A stretch of 64,000 nt of DNA from VBDM01 sp049802235 (GTDB lineage Bacteria; Pseudomonadota; Gammaproteobacteria; Burkholderiales; SG8-39), in assembly GCA_049802235.1 (NCBI GenBank), contig JBARMB010000107.1, forward strand, positions 1-64,000, given 5' to 3'. The notes under the pieces were generated by a model, which did not search any database, had not been told where the DNA came from, and was given only the letters and a program-made list of their open reading frames with translations. Both the position numbers and the translations under genes were made by a program. Within the stretch, counting starts at the first letter, position 1, and each line of letters starts with the position of its first letter. Below, piece after piece: positions 41,814-52,902 of the stretch.

Positions 41814-43880
41814 CTACTTCGCCGCTGCAAGCATTGCCAGCAATTGTTCCTGGGCCGAGCGGGGCAGGCCGCGGGATTTCTTCAGGTGATAGTCGCCGTC
41901 GGCGTCCATTTCCCAAGCCTGGCTGTTGTCCGCGAGATAGGGCTTGAGGCCTTCCTTGATGACGCGCTGCTTGAGCTTGCGGTCGAGAACCGGGAAGCAC
42001 AGCTCGATGCGGCCGAAGAAGTTGCGCCCCATCCAGTCGGCGCTGGCGAGATGGACGTCTGCGTTTCCGCCGTTCAGGAAATAGAATATCCGCGAGTGCT
42101 CGAGAAACCGGCCGATCACCGAACGCACGCGGATGTTTTCCGACAGCCCGGGAATGCCCGGCCTCAGCGCGCACACGCCGCGAACGATCAGGTCGATCTT
42201 CACCCCGGACTGCGAGGCGCGGTAGAGCGCTTCGATCACCCGGGGCTCGATCAGCGCGTTCATCTTGGCGATGATATGCGCGGGCTTGCCGGCCCTCGCA
42301 TGAGCGGCTTCGCGCTTGATGGCGGCAAGAATCCGCTCGTGCAGCGTGAAGGGGGAAATCCAGATGTGATGCAGCGGCCGGGCCCGCCCCAGCCCGGTGA
42401 GCTGCTTGAACACCTCGTTGACGTCCTCGCAAATCTGCTCGTTCGCGGTGAACAGACCGAAATCGGTGTATAGCTTTGCCGTGCGCGGGTGATAGTTGCC
42501 GGTTGACAGATGAACATAGCGCCGCAAGCGGCCGTCTTCACGGCGCACGACGAGCAACATCTTGGCGTGGGTCTTGTACCCGACCACGCCATAGACGACG
42601 TGCGCGCCGACTTCCTCCAGCTTGGCGGCCCAGTTGAGGTTCGCTTCCTCCTCGAACCGCGCCAGCAGCTCCACCACCACGGTCACTTCCTTGCCCCGCT
42701 TGGCGGCGTCGATCAGGTACTTCATCAGCACCGAATCGGTGCTTGTCCGGTATACCGTCTGCTTGATGGCGACGACATTCGGATCCTTGACCGACTGCTC
42801 CAGGAAATCGACCACCGGATTGAACGACTCGAAAGGATGGTGCAGGAGAACGTCGCCTTTGCGAATGACGCGAAACAGATTGGGGGCCTTCTCGAGAATC
42901 CGGGGGATGCCGGGGACGAACGGCGCGAACTTGAGTCCGCGTCGCTCGACCAGATCCGGAATCTGCATCAACCGCGCCAGGTTGACGGGACCGTTGACGC
43001 GGTACAGGTCGTCCCGCGACAACTCGAACTGCTGCAGCAGGAACTGCTCCATTTCCGGCGGCATGTTTTCGGAAATCTCCAGTCTCACCGAGTCGCCGAA
43101 GTGGCGCTGCGGCAGCTCGCCTTGCAGCGCAGTGCGCAGATCCTTGATCTCCTCCTCGTCGAGAAACAAATCGCTGTTCCGGGTGACCCGGAACGGATAT
43201 GAGCCGAGCACCGTCATGCCCTGGAACAGCGCCTGGACGAAAGCCTGAAGGGCCGAAGCAAGCAGCACGAAGTGATAGCCTTTTCCGGCGATGGCGCCCG
43301 GCAACTGGATCACCCGCGGCAGCAGGCGCGGAGCCTGGACGATCGCCGTGCCCGAATTGCGCCCGAAGGCGTCGCGGCCCTCGAGCTGCACGGCGAAATT
43401 CAGGCTTTTGTTGAGGACGCGCGGAAAGGGGTGCGCCGGGTCGAGCCCGATCGGCGTCAGCAACGGCATCATTTCCCGCAGAAAGTAGTCGTGCAGCCAG
43501 GCGCGCTGCTCCCGCGTCCAATCCTGTTCCGAGAGAAAGCGCACCCCCTCGTCGGCCAGCGCCGGGAGTATCTCGTCGTTCAGCAAACGGTACTTGTCGG
43601 CCACCAGCGCGTGTGTGCGCGCGCTCACCGCGGAGAAGATCTCGGCGGCGGACGGAACGCCGGGGCCGCCGATTTCGTTGCCCAGCTTGATCCGCTCCTT
43701 CAGCTCGGCGACGCGGGTCTCGAAGAACTCGTCGAGATTGCTGGAAACGATGCACAGGAACCGCAGCCGCTCCAGCATCGGCACGCGGCGATCCTCGGCC
43801 TGGGCGAGCACGCGACGGTTGAACGCAAGGACCCCGAGCTCGCGCGCGACAAAGTGCGGCTGAATCTGGTGCGGCGGCAT
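41814..43880 (-). CDS. ppk1: polyphosphate kinase
   Basis: A 688-residue PPK1 that makes polyphosphate from ATP. Four domains are present; the catalytic C1/C2 part shows VVVELLARFEEEANLNWA, the autophosphorylation region YVHLSTGNYHPRTAKLYTDF and VRGVCALRPGIPGLSENI. The start ATG 43880 is preferred because AGGA lies 7 bases upstream and the length equals typical PPK1 (about 690); ATG 43898 is an alternative. It is divergent from ppx with a PhoB-like palindrome between them, and phoR lies downstream. Confidence 0.96.
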   Translation of the reverse strand: MPPHQIQPHFVARELGVLAFNRRVLAQAEDRRVPMLERLRFLCIVSSNLDEFFETRVAELKERIKLGNEIGGPGVPSAAEIFSAVSARTHALVADKYRLLNDEILPALADEGVRFLSEQDWTREQRAWLHDYFLREMMPLLTPIGLDPAHPFPRVLNKSLNFAVQLEGRDAFGRNSGTAIVQAPRLLPRVIQLPGAIAGKGYHFVLLASALQAFVQALFQGMTVLGSYPFRVTRNSDLFLDEEEIKDLRTALQGELPQRHFGDSVRLEISENMPPEMEQFLLQQFELSRDDLYRVNGPVNLARLMQIPDLVERRGLKFAPFVPGIPRILEKAPNLFRVIRKGDVLLHHPFESFNPVVDFLEQSVKDPNVVAIKQTVYRTSTDSVLMKYLIDAAKRGKEVTVVVELLARFEEEANLNWAAKLEEVGAHVVYGVVGYKTHAKMLLVVRREDGRLRRYVHLSTGNYHPRTAKLYTDFGLFTANEQICEDVNEVFKQLTGLGRARPLHHIWISPFTLHERILAAIKREAAHARAGKPAHIIAKMNALIEPRVIEALYRASQSGVKIDLIVRGVCALRPGIPGLSENIRVRSVIGRFLEHSRIFYFLNGGNADVHLASADWMGRNFFGRIELCFPVLDRKLKQRVIKEGLKPYLADNSQAWEMDADGDYHLKKSRGLPRSAQEQLLAMLAAAK

Positions 43881-43949
43881 GCGTGTGTCCTGGAGCATGG
43901 AGAGAACAAGCTTAAGAAGTTATTATTACAGTATTGTTTCATTCACGGT

Positions 43950-43965
43950 GCTGTCACATGACAGC
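43950..43965. promoter_or_regulatory. PhoB-box-like palindrome between ppk1 and ppx
   Basis: GCTGTCACATGACAGC places a CTGTCA(T/C) half-site, the core of the PhoB box, on each strand. It lies in the 271-base divergent region, about 70 bases from the ppk1 start and 190 from ppx. PhoB boxes are normally direct repeats 11 bases apart, so a palindrome is atypical. Confidence 0.45.
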
Positions 43966-44151
43966 GGTAGTCTCGAAACCTATCGGTGCGCGCGCGGTGG
44001 ACGGAATGCCCGCACAGCCCTGCGGGACCATGGTGCGGCTCCTTTTGACGCCCCCGGGGGAGGCAGCTGCTGCGGGCGGGTCGCCGGGATCGGGCCGGGA
44101 CCGTCGCGCGTGGCGTCCTGTCGCCCCCGGTCATGCACTCATTTTGCCGTC

Positions 44152-45636
44152 GTGAAGCAGGAAATCCTCGCCGCCGTAGATCTCGGATCCAACAGCTTCC
44201 ACCTGCAGATCGCCCGGGTGGTGGACGATCAGGTCTATCTGCTCGACAGCTTGCGCGAGCAGGTGCGCCTCGGCGCCGGCCTGACCCGCGACCGGCGCAT
44301 CGACCGGACGACGAAATTGCGGGCGCTCGAAGCCCTGGGACGGTTCAGCGAGCGGCTGCGCGGCCTTCCCCGCGCGGCGGTGCGCGCGGTCGGCACCAGT
44401 GCGCTGCGGGTGGCGAAAAACGCCGAGCCGTTCCTCGCCGAAGCCCAGGCCACGCTCGGATTTCCGATCGAGGTGATTTTCGGGCGCGAAGAGGCGCGGC
44501 TGATCTATCTCGGCGTGGCGCACGCGCTGGCGCCCTCCCCGGAGCGCCGCCTGGTGATCGATATCGGCGGCGGCTCGACCGAATTCGTCATCGGCACCGG
44601 CCTCGACCCGGAGCTCATGGAAAGCATTTCCATGGGGTGCGTGAGCTACAGCCTCAAGTTCTTCCCCGGAGGCCGTCTGGAAAAATCCTGTTTCAAGCGC
44701 GCCGAGCTGGCGGCCGCGAACGAGCTGCAGCGCATCGTCGAGGCCTATCTCCGCCGCGGTTGGAAGCAGGCGGTGGCGTCCTCGGGTACCGCGAGGTCGC
44801 TTGCCGCGATTCTCAAGGAATCCGGTCTGTGCGAACAGGGCATTTCCGCCGCCGCGCTCGACAAGCTGCGGTCCCAGTTCATCAAGGCGGGGGACGCGGA
44901 GAAACTCAAGCTGCCGGGACTGCGCGATGACCGTATCGCCATCATTCCCGGGGGGCTGGCGATCATGTCGGCGGTGCTGGCCGAATTCGGCATCGAACAG
45001 CTCGATGTTTCGGACGGCGCGCTGCGGCAAGGCGTGCTGTTCGACCTGCTGGGGCGCGTGCGCCATCACGACATGCGTGAAGCGACGGTGCGCCAGTTCA
45101 TGCGACGCTACCAGGTGGATGCGACGCAGGCGGAAAGGGTCGAGCGGCTGGCACAGAGCAGCTACGCCGGATTGGACGGCGAACCGTCCGAAACCGACAC
45201 GGCGATCCTGCGCTGGGCCGCAAACCTGCATGAGATCGGCATCTCGATCGCCCATGCCGGCTATCACAAGCACTCCGCATACATTCTGGCGCAAGCCGAC
45301 ATGCCGGGTTTCTCGCAATGGGAACAGTCGCGTCTGTCGCGCCTGGTCCTCGCCCATCGCGGCAAACTGGCGAAGCTCGAAGGCCTGCCTGAACAAAGCG
45401 CTGATTGGGGGTTGATATTTGCCCTGAGGCTGTCGGCGCTGTTCTGCCGCAGCCGCAGAGACATTGCGCTGCCGGGCCTCGTCTGCAAGGCGACGAAGGG
45501 CGGCTTCCAGGTGGCACTGCCGCGCGCCTGGCTGGAGGAGCATCCGCTGACGGAAGCGGCGCTGGAGGCCGAATCGGACGAGTGGCGCTCGCTTGGAGTG
45601 CGATTCGAGGTGCGGGCGCTTTCGCGAGACGATTAG
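44152..45636 (+). CDS. ppx: exopolyphosphatase (Ppx/GppA family)
   Basis: A 494-residue phosphatase of the actin-like ATPase fold: AAVDLGSNSFHLQIARV (phosphate 1), VGTSALRVAKN, VIDIGGGSTEFVIG (phosphate 2), and a C-terminal HD-like helical domain (LRWAANLHEIGISIAHAGYH). It degrades polyphosphate and may act on pppGpp. The GTG 44152 start gives the family N-terminus. It is divergent from ppk1, pairing synthesis and breakdown of polyphosphate. Confidence 0.94.
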   Translation: MKQEILAAVDLGSNSFHLQIARVVDDQVYLLDSLREQVRLGAGLTRDRRIDRTTKLRALEALGRFSERLRGLPRAAVRAVGTSALRVAKNAEPFLAEAQATLGFPIEVIFGREEARLIYLGVAHALAPSPERRLVIDIGGGSTEFVIGTGLDPELMESISMGCVSYSLKFFPGGRLEKSCFKRAELAAANELQRIVEAYLRRGWKQAVASSGTARSLAAILKESGLCEQGISAAALDKLRSQFIKAGDAEKLKLPGLRDDRIAIIPGGLAIMSAVLAEFGIEQLDVSDGALRQGVLFDLLGRVRHHDMREATVRQFMRRYQVDATQAERVERLAQSSYAGLDGEPSETDTAILRWAANLHEIGISIAHAGYHKHSAYILAQADMPGFSQWEQSRLSRLVLAHRGKLAKLEGLPEQSADWGLIFALRLSALFCRSRRDIALPGLVCKATKGGFQVALPRAWLEEHPLTEAALEAESDEWRSLGVRFEVRALSRDD

Positions 45637-45707
45637 CCCGGGATCGTTGCTTACGCCGCCGGGTGGACGTGGCACGGGCGATCAGGAAACGGTTCGCGCC
45701 GTCGCGC

Positions 45708-46094
45708 TCAGGACATGCCGTAGCCGCGCTCGTAAAGCACCCACCGCCGGTCGCCTTCGCGGCGGTAATGGCGGTTCTCCAGCTGCGCCACGAGGTGAAT
45801 GCGCCAGTCCCGCGTCGGTTCCTTGCGCGCCAGTTCCTCCGCCTGCGTCACCGTCATGAGGTCGCGATATCGCCTGCCGTTTTCCTCGTACACCGCCCGG
45901 CCGTCCCGGGTGAGAGCGGCGTAACCCACACCGACGCCGATCACCGCATCGGGCGCCAGATACTTGTCGGCATCCGTCGCCCAGTAACGGCGGGTCCTTT
46001 CGATCACGGAGATAATCACACGGTCCAAGTCGGCATCGTCGATGGACCGGTCATTGGCGGCGCGCAATACCAACTCATCCAGTTCGGTTGTCAT
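45708..46094 (-). CDS. hypothetical protein in Pho cluster
   Basis: A 128-residue charged protein without signal peptide or membrane helix. The sequence (IISVIERTRRYWATDADKYL ... ALTRDGRAVYEENGRRYRDL ... AQLENRHYRREGDRRWVLY) suggests an alpha/beta fold, but no family is recognised. GGAGGGAAG precedes the ATG at 46094. It stands between ppx (convergent) and psiE (same direction, about 100 bases upstream), so phosphate control is plausible but untested. Confidence 0.65.
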   Translation of the reverse strand: MTTELDELVLRAANDRSIDDADLDRVIISVIERTRRYWATDADKYLAPDAVIGVGVGYAALTRDGRAVYEENGRRYRDLMTVTQAEELARKEPTRDWRIHLVAQLENRHYRREGDRRWVLYERGYGMS

Positions 46095-46193
46095 GGACTT
46101 CCCTCCAGTCTCGGGTCAAGAGCACGCATTGGCAACGCGATCCTGAGCGCATCGTGTTAAACGGTGATGACAGCCGATATGGCGGCCAATCGA

Positions 46194-46643
46194 TTATTCG
46201 TGTCGATCGGGGGCGATGAGGTCGTGCATTCGTTTTTCCCGCTGGAACACCAGCACCGAGGCGATGCGCAGGCTGCCCAGGACGAACAGCAGCATGCTCA
46301 GGGCATAGATGTCCGCGGCGGAAATCTCGTGTTCGAAAAGCTTGATCATCACCTCGCGCAGAACGAAGACGATGCCCGCGTCGACGATGAAGGTCATGCG
46401 CAGGCGGTGTTCGCTGAAATAATCGGTGAGCGAGCGCGACAGTTCGATCAGGATGAACAGGGTCAGCACCTCGGACACGATGCGCACGTAATGCCGGGTG
46501 ATGTCCTCGTTCATCAGCAGATCTCCCAGGTTGAGAAACAGGCGCGCGACCCCGATCATGATGCCCACGGTAATGACGGCCAGCATGATTCCGAAGACGA
46601 ACCGGGTGACGCGGTCAAATAGCGCCAGGACGTCGAATTTCAC
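46194..46643 (-). CDS. psiE: PsiE-family phosphate-starvation membrane protein
   Basis: A 149-residue protein with four hydrophobic segments and the PsiE pattern (FDRVTRFVFGIMLAVITVGI; LTLFILIELSRSLTDYFSEH; FVLREVMIKLFEHE). PsiE is induced by phosphate starvation in E. coli; its function is unknown. The start is taken as GTG 46643 because upstream codons lack family character. It sits between phoB and the hypothetical gene. Confidence 0.88.
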   Translation of the reverse strand: MKFDVLALFDRVTRFVFGIMLAVITVGIMIGVARLFLNLGDLLMNEDITRHYVRIVSEVLTLFILIELSRSLTDYFSEHRLRMTFIVDAGIVFVLREVMIKLFEHEISAADIYALSMLLFVLGSLRIASVLVFQREKRMHDLIAPDRHE

Positions 46644-46824
46644 GGCAGGTAATCTGGCGCGGCGGCGTGACAAGGCGATGACAATGCGCGCCGAAATCGG
46701 ACCCCAGGATCGAGTCCGGGACCTGCGGATCAGCAGCGCCCTGTCGCCAGCGCCCGACATGAAGGCCGGATCGACGAACGTCGGCGGGCGGGGAGCAGTG
46801 CGGGAACGGCTTTGTCCGTAACGC

Positions 46825-47517
46825 CTAGGTCCGGCTGCGCCGGAAACAATAGCCGCTTCCCCTCACCGTTTCGACCAGGCGGTCGTGCCCGGTCGGTTCA
46901 AGCGCCTGCCGCAGCCGGCGGATATGCACGTCGACCGTGCGCTCCTCGACGAACACGTGGTCGCCCCACACTTCGTCGAGCAGTTGCGCGCGGCTGTAGA
47001 CGCGCTCGAGATGGGTCATGAAAAAATGCAGCAGGCGGAATTCGGTCGGTCCGAGATCGATGCCCTTGCCGCCGCCGCTGACGCGGTGCGAAGCGGGATC
47101 GAGCTTCAGGCCCGCGATCTCCACGGCGTCGTCGGTAAGCTGCGGCGCGCGCCGCCGCATCACTGCCTTGATCCGCGCCAGCAGCTCGCGCGGAGAAAAC
47201 GGCTTGGTCACGTAGTCGTCGGCGCCGGCATCGAGCCCGGCGATCTTGTCCTGCTCCTGGGCACGGGCGGTGAGCATGATGATCGGGATGTCCTTGGTGC
47301 GCTGATCGGTACGCAGTTCGCGCGCAAAGGCGGCGCCGGGCCGCCCGGGGAGCATCCAGTCGAGCAGCACCAGATCCGGCAGCGCATTCCGGATCAGCGC
47401 CTCCGCCTCCGGAACGTTTCCCGCCCGCAACACCTGATGCCCGGCGTGCTCGAGGTTGACGGCGATCAGTTCCTGGATCGCCGGCTCGTCTTCGACTACG
47501 AGGATCGCGCCGCCCAT
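46825..47517 (-). CDS. phoB: phosphate response regulator PhoB
   Basis: A 230-residue OmpR/PhoB-family regulator. Receiver domain: acidic pocket in VVEDEPAI, phospho-accepting Asp in DLVLLDWMLPG, conserved Lys in VTKPFSPREL. C-terminal winged helix: LGPTEFRLLHFFM and RTVDVHIRRLRQAL. It activates pst, pho and related genes by binding PhoB boxes. It follows phoU by 39 bases in the pst operon direction. Confidence 0.96.
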   Translation of the reverse strand: MGGAILVVEDEPAIQELIAVNLEHAGHQVLRAGNVPEAEALIRNALPDLVLLDWMLPGRPGAAFARELRTDQRTKDIPIIMLTARAQEQDKIAGLDAGADDYVTKPFSPRELLARIKAVMRRRAPQLTDDAVEIAGLKLDPASHRVSGGGKGIDLGPTEFRLLHFFMTHLERVYSRAQLLDEVWGDHVFVEERTVDVHIRRLRQALEPTGHDRLVETVRGSGYCFRRSRT

Positions 47518-47556
47518 GAATTCAATCCGCCGTGATCATGAGGCGCCGTACGGCAA

Positions 47557-48279
47557 TCAGGCCTGGCCGGCGCCCTCGCCGAGCGCCTCGCGTTCGATAT
47601 GCTCGAACGTCGTGTGGCGAACGTCGGTGCCCTTGACGATGTAGATGACGTACTCGGCGATATTCTTGGCGTGGTCGCCGATGCGCTCCACCGCCTTGGC
47701 GACCCAGACGATCTCGAGCGCGGTCGAGATCGTGCGCGGGTCCTCCATCATGAAGGTGATCAACTGCCGCAGGATCGAGCGAAATTCGCTGTCGATGGCG
47801 AGGTCTTCGTGGATGACGCCGGCCGCCGCGGCCGTATCCAGGCGCGCAAACGCATCGAGCGCCTGCCGCAGCATCGAAAGCGCGATGTCGGCCGCATGGC
47901 GGATATTGGCGAAGCCCTGCACCTGTGCCCGCCCGTGCTCGTGGATCTGCTTCGACATGCGCGCGATCTTCTCCGCTTCGTCGCCGATGCGCTCGAGGTC
48001 GGTCACCGTCTTGCTGATCGCCATGATCAGCCGCAGGTCGCTCGCCGCCGGCTGCCGCTTGACGATGATGTGGCTGCACTCGTTGTCGATATTGATTTCG
48101 AAACCGTTGACGCGCGGCTCGCTCGAGATCACCTGGTCGATCAGGTCCTGGCTGCCGCTCGAAAAGGCCGCGATCGCGCCGCGGATCTGCGACTCCACCA
48201 GGCCGCCCATCTGCAGCACGGCAGAGCGCAGCGTCTCCAGATCGGCATCGAACTGCTTGGAAAGATGTTCGCTACCCAT
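47557..48279 (-). CDS. phoU: phosphate signalling protein PhoU
   Basis: A 240-residue two-bundle helical protein. Each half carries the PhoU metal-binding motif (IDNECSHIIVKRQPAASDLR; ERIGDEAEKIARM; VERIGDHAKNIAEYV). PhoU links the Pst transporter to PhoR and keeps the Pho response off in high phosphate. The ATG at 48279 is preceded by GGAGG and follows pstB by 14 bases. Confidence 0.96.
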   Translation of the reverse strand: MGSEHLSKQFDADLETLRSAVLQMGGLVESQIRGAIAAFSSGSQDLIDQVISSEPRVNGFEINIDNECSHIIVKRQPAASDLRLIMAISKTVTDLERIGDEAEKIARMSKQIHEHGRAQVQGFANIRHAADIALSMLRQALDAFARLDTAAAAGVIHEDLAIDSEFRSILRQLITFMMEDPRTISTALEIVWVAKAVERIGDHAKNIAEYVIYIVKGTDVRHTTFEHIEREALGEGAGQA

Positions 48280-48293
48280 GGTGCAACCTCCGT

Positions 48294-49085
<792 letters not shown>

Positions 49086-49087
49086 GA

Positions 49088-49930
49088 TCAGTAGACCGGC
49101 GTCTTGTTGCGGAAGAATACGCGCGCGAGGATGTTAAGGGCAAGCACCCCGAGCGTGATCAGCAACGCCCCTGCCCAGGCAAGCTTTTGCCAGTCGTCGT
49201 AAGGGCTCATGGCGAACTGGAAAATGACCACCGGGAGGTTCGCCATGGGCCGGTTCATGTCGGCCGACCAGAACTGATTATTGAGAGCCGTGAACAGCAG
49301 CGGCGCCGTCTCGCCGCTGATGCGCGCTATCGCCAGCAGAACGCCGGTAACGATGCCGGCCTTGGCGGCGCGCACCGTCACCAGCGCGATCACCTTCCAC
49401 TGCGGCGCGCCCAGCGCCGCCGCCGCCTCGCGCAGGCTGTCCGGCACGAGGCGCAGCATGTTTTCGGTGGTGCGGATCACCACCGGGATCACGATAACCG
49501 CCAGCGCGAAAGTCCCGGCCCAGGCGGAAAAGTGGCCGACGCGCACGACATACGCCGCATAGATGAACAGCCCGATTATGATCGAGGGCGCCGACAACAG
49601 GATATCGTTGATGAAGCGGGTCACCGGCGCGAGCCAGCCGCGGCCGCCGAATTCAGCAAGATAGATCCCCGCCATGATGCCGATCGGCGTGCCGAGCGCC
49701 GCCCCCGCGGCGCTCATCAGGAGGCTGCCGGCGATCGCGTTCAGGAGGCCGCCCGAGTTGCCCGGCGGCGGCGTCATCTGCAGGAACAGCTCGGGGCCGA
49801 CCGCACCCAGGCCGGCGGCGAACAGCGTGTAGAGAATCCATCCCAGCCAGAACAACCCGAACAGCATTGCAAACAGCGACACGACGAGATTGAAGCGGTT
49901 GACGAACAACCGACGGGCGTAGAGATCCAT
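49088..49930 (-). CDS. pstA: phosphate ABC transporter permease PstA
   Basis: A 280-residue permease with six hydrophobic segments and the ABC permease loop (REAAAALGAPQWKVIALVTV). It forms the membrane channel with PstC. pstC ends 15 bases upstream. Confidence 0.96.
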   Translation of the reverse strand: MDLYARRLFVNRFNLVVSLFAMLFGLFWLGWILYTLFAAGLGAVGPELFLQMTPPPGNSGGLLNAIAGSLLMSAAGAALGTPIGIMAGIYLAEFGGRGWLAPVTRFINDILLSAPSIIIGLFIYAAYVVRVGHFSAWAGTFALAVIVIPVVIRTTENMLRLVPDSLREAAAALGAPQWKVIALVTVRAAKAGIVTGVLLAIARISGETAPLLFTALNNQFWSADMNRPMANLPVVIFQFAMSPYDDWQKLAWAGALLITLGVLALNILARVFFRNKTPVY

Positions 49931-49945
49931 GAGGCGCCCGAGGAT

Positions 49946-50968
49946 TCAGGTTTTCTGTCCTTCGTTCCGCGCCAGCCGCAGCAGAAGCAGTTTGGACAGC
50001 GCCAGCACGACGAAGGTGATCAGGAACAGGATCAGACCAAGCTCGATCAGCGCCGAGGTATACAGGTCGCCGACCGCCTCGGTGAACTCGTTGGCAAGCG
50101 TGGAAGCGATGCTGCTGCCAGGCGCCATGACCGAGGAGCTGAGTTTATGCGCGTTTCCGATGACGAACGTGACCGCCATGGTCTCGCCGAGCGCCCGGCC
50201 GAGACCCAGCATCACCCCGCCCATGACTCCGACCTTGGTGTAAGGCAGGACGACATTCCAGACCACTTCCCAGGTGGTCGAGCCGAGCGCGTAAGCAGAC
50301 TCCTTCAATACCGCCGGGACGACCTCGAACACGTCGCGCATCACCGACGCGATGAACGGAATCACCATGATCGCGAGAATGATCCCCGCCGTCAGCATGC
50401 CGATCCCCATGGGCGGGCTCTGGAACAGCCGACCCACGACCGGGATGGCGCCCAGCGTGCCCGTGAGGCCGGGTTGCACGTAGTCGGCGAAGACGGGGGA
50501 AAAGACGAACAAACCCCACATGCCGTAGATGATGCTGGGAATCGCCGCAAGAAGCTCGATTGCCGTGCCCAAGGGCCGCCGCAGCCAGGCCGGAGACAGC
50601 TCGGTCAGGAACAGGGCGATCCCGAAGCTCACGGGGATGCCGATGAGAAGCGCTATCAACGAGGTGACCAGCGTGCCCACGATCGGCACCAGCGCGCCGA
50701 ATTCCTCGGTAACCGGATTCCACTTCGTACTGGTCAGGAACCCGGGACCGAAAGTCCGGATAGCGGGCAGGCTCCCGATGACAAGCGAAACCAGGATCCC
50801 GAGCAGCAGCGCCAGCACCAGAAATGCAAAAAAACGCGTGGCATGACGGAACAGCAGGTCAAGCCAGTACTGTTTCCTGAGACTCGCGTCCGGAATCGCT
50901 TTAGACACTGTGGACAAATCGGAGCGGCTGTTCGTCAGCCCTTCCAGGGTATTTGCGACAGCGCTCAT
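49946..50968 (-). CDS. pstC: phosphate ABC transporter permease PstC
   Basis: A 340-residue permease with an N-terminal cytoplasmic extension, six main helices and the EAA-type loop (KESAYALGSTTWEVVWNVVL). It partners with PstA. It follows pstS by 35 bases. Confidence 0.96.
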   Translation of the reverse strand: MSAVANTLEGLTNSRSDLSTVSKAIPDASLRKQYWLDLLFRHATRFFAFLVLALLLGILVSLVIGSLPAIRTFGPGFLTSTKWNPVTEEFGALVPIVGTLVTSLIALLIGIPVSFGIALFLTELSPAWLRRPLGTAIELLAAIPSIIYGMWGLFVFSPVFADYVQPGLTGTLGAIPVVGRLFQSPPMGIGMLTAGIILAIMVIPFIASVMRDVFEVVPAVLKESAYALGSTTWEVVWNVVLPYTKVGVMGGVMLGLGRALGETMAVTFVIGNAHKLSSSVMAPGSSIASTLANEFTEAVGDLYTSALIELGLILFLITFVVLALSKLLLLRLARNEGQKT

Positions 50969-51003
50969 TCTAGCGATTCCGGACCGATCGCGTGTCTCAC
51001 GCG

Positions 51004-52062
51004 CTACCAGACCGGCTTGCCTGAAACGTCCTTCACCTGGGTCTTCCAGGCCGAATGTATCAGCTTGACCACCGCGTCGGGCATCGGGATATAGACAAGC
51101 TCCAGCGCCATCGCGTCGCCGTTCTCATACGCCCAGTCGAAAAATTTCAGCACTTCCTTCGCTTTTTCCGGATTGCCCTGGGTCTTGTGGAACAGGATGA
51201 AGGTCGCGCCGGTGATGGGCCAGCTGGTCGCGCCCGGCTCATCGGTGAGGATCTCGTAGAACCCCGGCGCGTGCTGCCAGTCCGCACCGGCGGCGGCAGC
51301 CTGGAAAGTCTTGTCGTTGGGCTCGACGAATCGGCCTTCACGGTTCTGCAGCAAGGTGTAGGTCATCTTGTTCTGCTTGGCGTAGGCATACTCGACGTAG
51401 CCGATGGCACCCTTGATCCGTTGCACGAACGAGGCGACACCCTCGTTACCCTTGCCGCCTGCGTCGGAGGCCGCGGGCCAGGATACCGATACGTCGTTGC
51501 CGACCTTCTGCTTCCACTCCGGGCTCACCTTGGCTAGGTAATTGGTGAAGATGAAGGTCGTGCCCGAACCGTCGGAGCGGTGCACGACGGTGATCTCCTG
51601 GTTGGGCAACGTCAGGCCCGGGTTCGCGGCGGCGATCTGCGCGTCGTTCCACTTGGTAATTTTTCCCAGGTAAATGTCGGCGACCACCTGGCCGGTGAGT
51701 TTCATTGCGCCCGGCTGAACGCCGCTGAGGTTGACCACCAGCACCACCCCGCCCATTACGGTCGGGAACTGCATCAACCCATCTTTGTCCAGATCTTCGG
51801 CCTTGAGCGGCATGTCGGAGGCGCCGAAATCGACTGTCTTGGCGCGGATCTGCTTGATCCCGCCGCCGGAACCGATCGACTGGTAATTCAGTCCGACCCC
51901 GGTCCTCGATTTGTAGGCGTCCGCCCACTTGGCGTAGATCGGGTACGGGAACGTGGCGCCGGCGCCGGTGATTTCGGCCGACAGGACCGCCTGGCTCGCC
52001 AGACCCAGGGCGATCGCCGAAACGGTGACGAATTGATGCTTGAGCAAGCGTGCGATGCGCAT
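51004..52062 (-). CDS. pstS: periplasmic phosphate-binding protein PstS
   Basis: A 352-residue protein with a signal peptide (FVTVSAIALGLASQAVLSA) and the PstS phosphate-binding motifs GAGATFPYPIYAKWADAY, SIGSGGGIKQI, FGASDMPL and VHRSDGSGTTFIFTNYL. It is the first gene of the pstSCAB-phoU-phoB operon. A PhoB-box-like sequence lies about 50 bases upstream of its start. Confidence 0.97.
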   Translation of the reverse strand: MRIARLLKHQFVTVSAIALGLASQAVLSAEITGAGATFPYPIYAKWADAYKSRTGVGLNYQSIGSGGGIKQIRAKTVDFGASDMPLKAEDLDKDGLMQFPTVMGGVVLVVNLSGVQPGAMKLTGQVVADIYLGKITKWNDAQIAAANPGLTLPNQEITVVHRSDGSGTTFIFTNYLAKVSPEWKQKVGNDVSVSWPAASDAGGKGNEGVASFVQRIKGAIGYVEYAYAKQNKMTYTLLQNREGRFVEPNDKTFQAAAAGADWQHAPGFYEILTDEPGATSWPITGATFILFHKTQGNPEKAKEVLKFFDWAYENGDAMALELVYIPMPDAVVKLIHSAWKTQVKDVSGKPVW

Positions 52063-52113
52063 AGGACGACTCCTGGTTTAGGAAGGAAACGCGGCCCATG
52101 TTAGAAGAGCAAT

Positions 52114-52131
52114 GTTACCGACGTATTACAG
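52114..52131 (-). promoter_or_regulatory. PhoB-box-like site upstream of pstS
   Basis: On the minus strand CTGTAAT (52131-52125), 4 bases, CGGTAAC (52120-52114): two 7-base half-sites 11 bases apart as in the PhoB consensus (CTGTCAT-N4-CTGTCAT). A second CTGTAAT lies about 20 bases further upstream. Match is partial, but position and spacing fit. Confidence 0.55.
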
Positions 52132-52215
52132 AAAGCCCCTTGCGCATTACAGGGCGCAATCGACTGTCGGCTGAGGGAGTCGGCAAGCCGCGCGGCGACC
52201 GGACAGGGCGCAGGG

Positions 52216-52776
<561 letters not shown>

Positions 52777-52902
52777 GGGGTTGTCTCCTGTCGCGCGTGA
52801 ATCGGTGATAGGTGTTTGCGGTCATGCCCGATTGCATTACAGTATCCGGAATCCGGCCCGCGGCCAACCCCGGTCCTGCGCGGCCCCTCGGAGAAAACGA
52901 TC

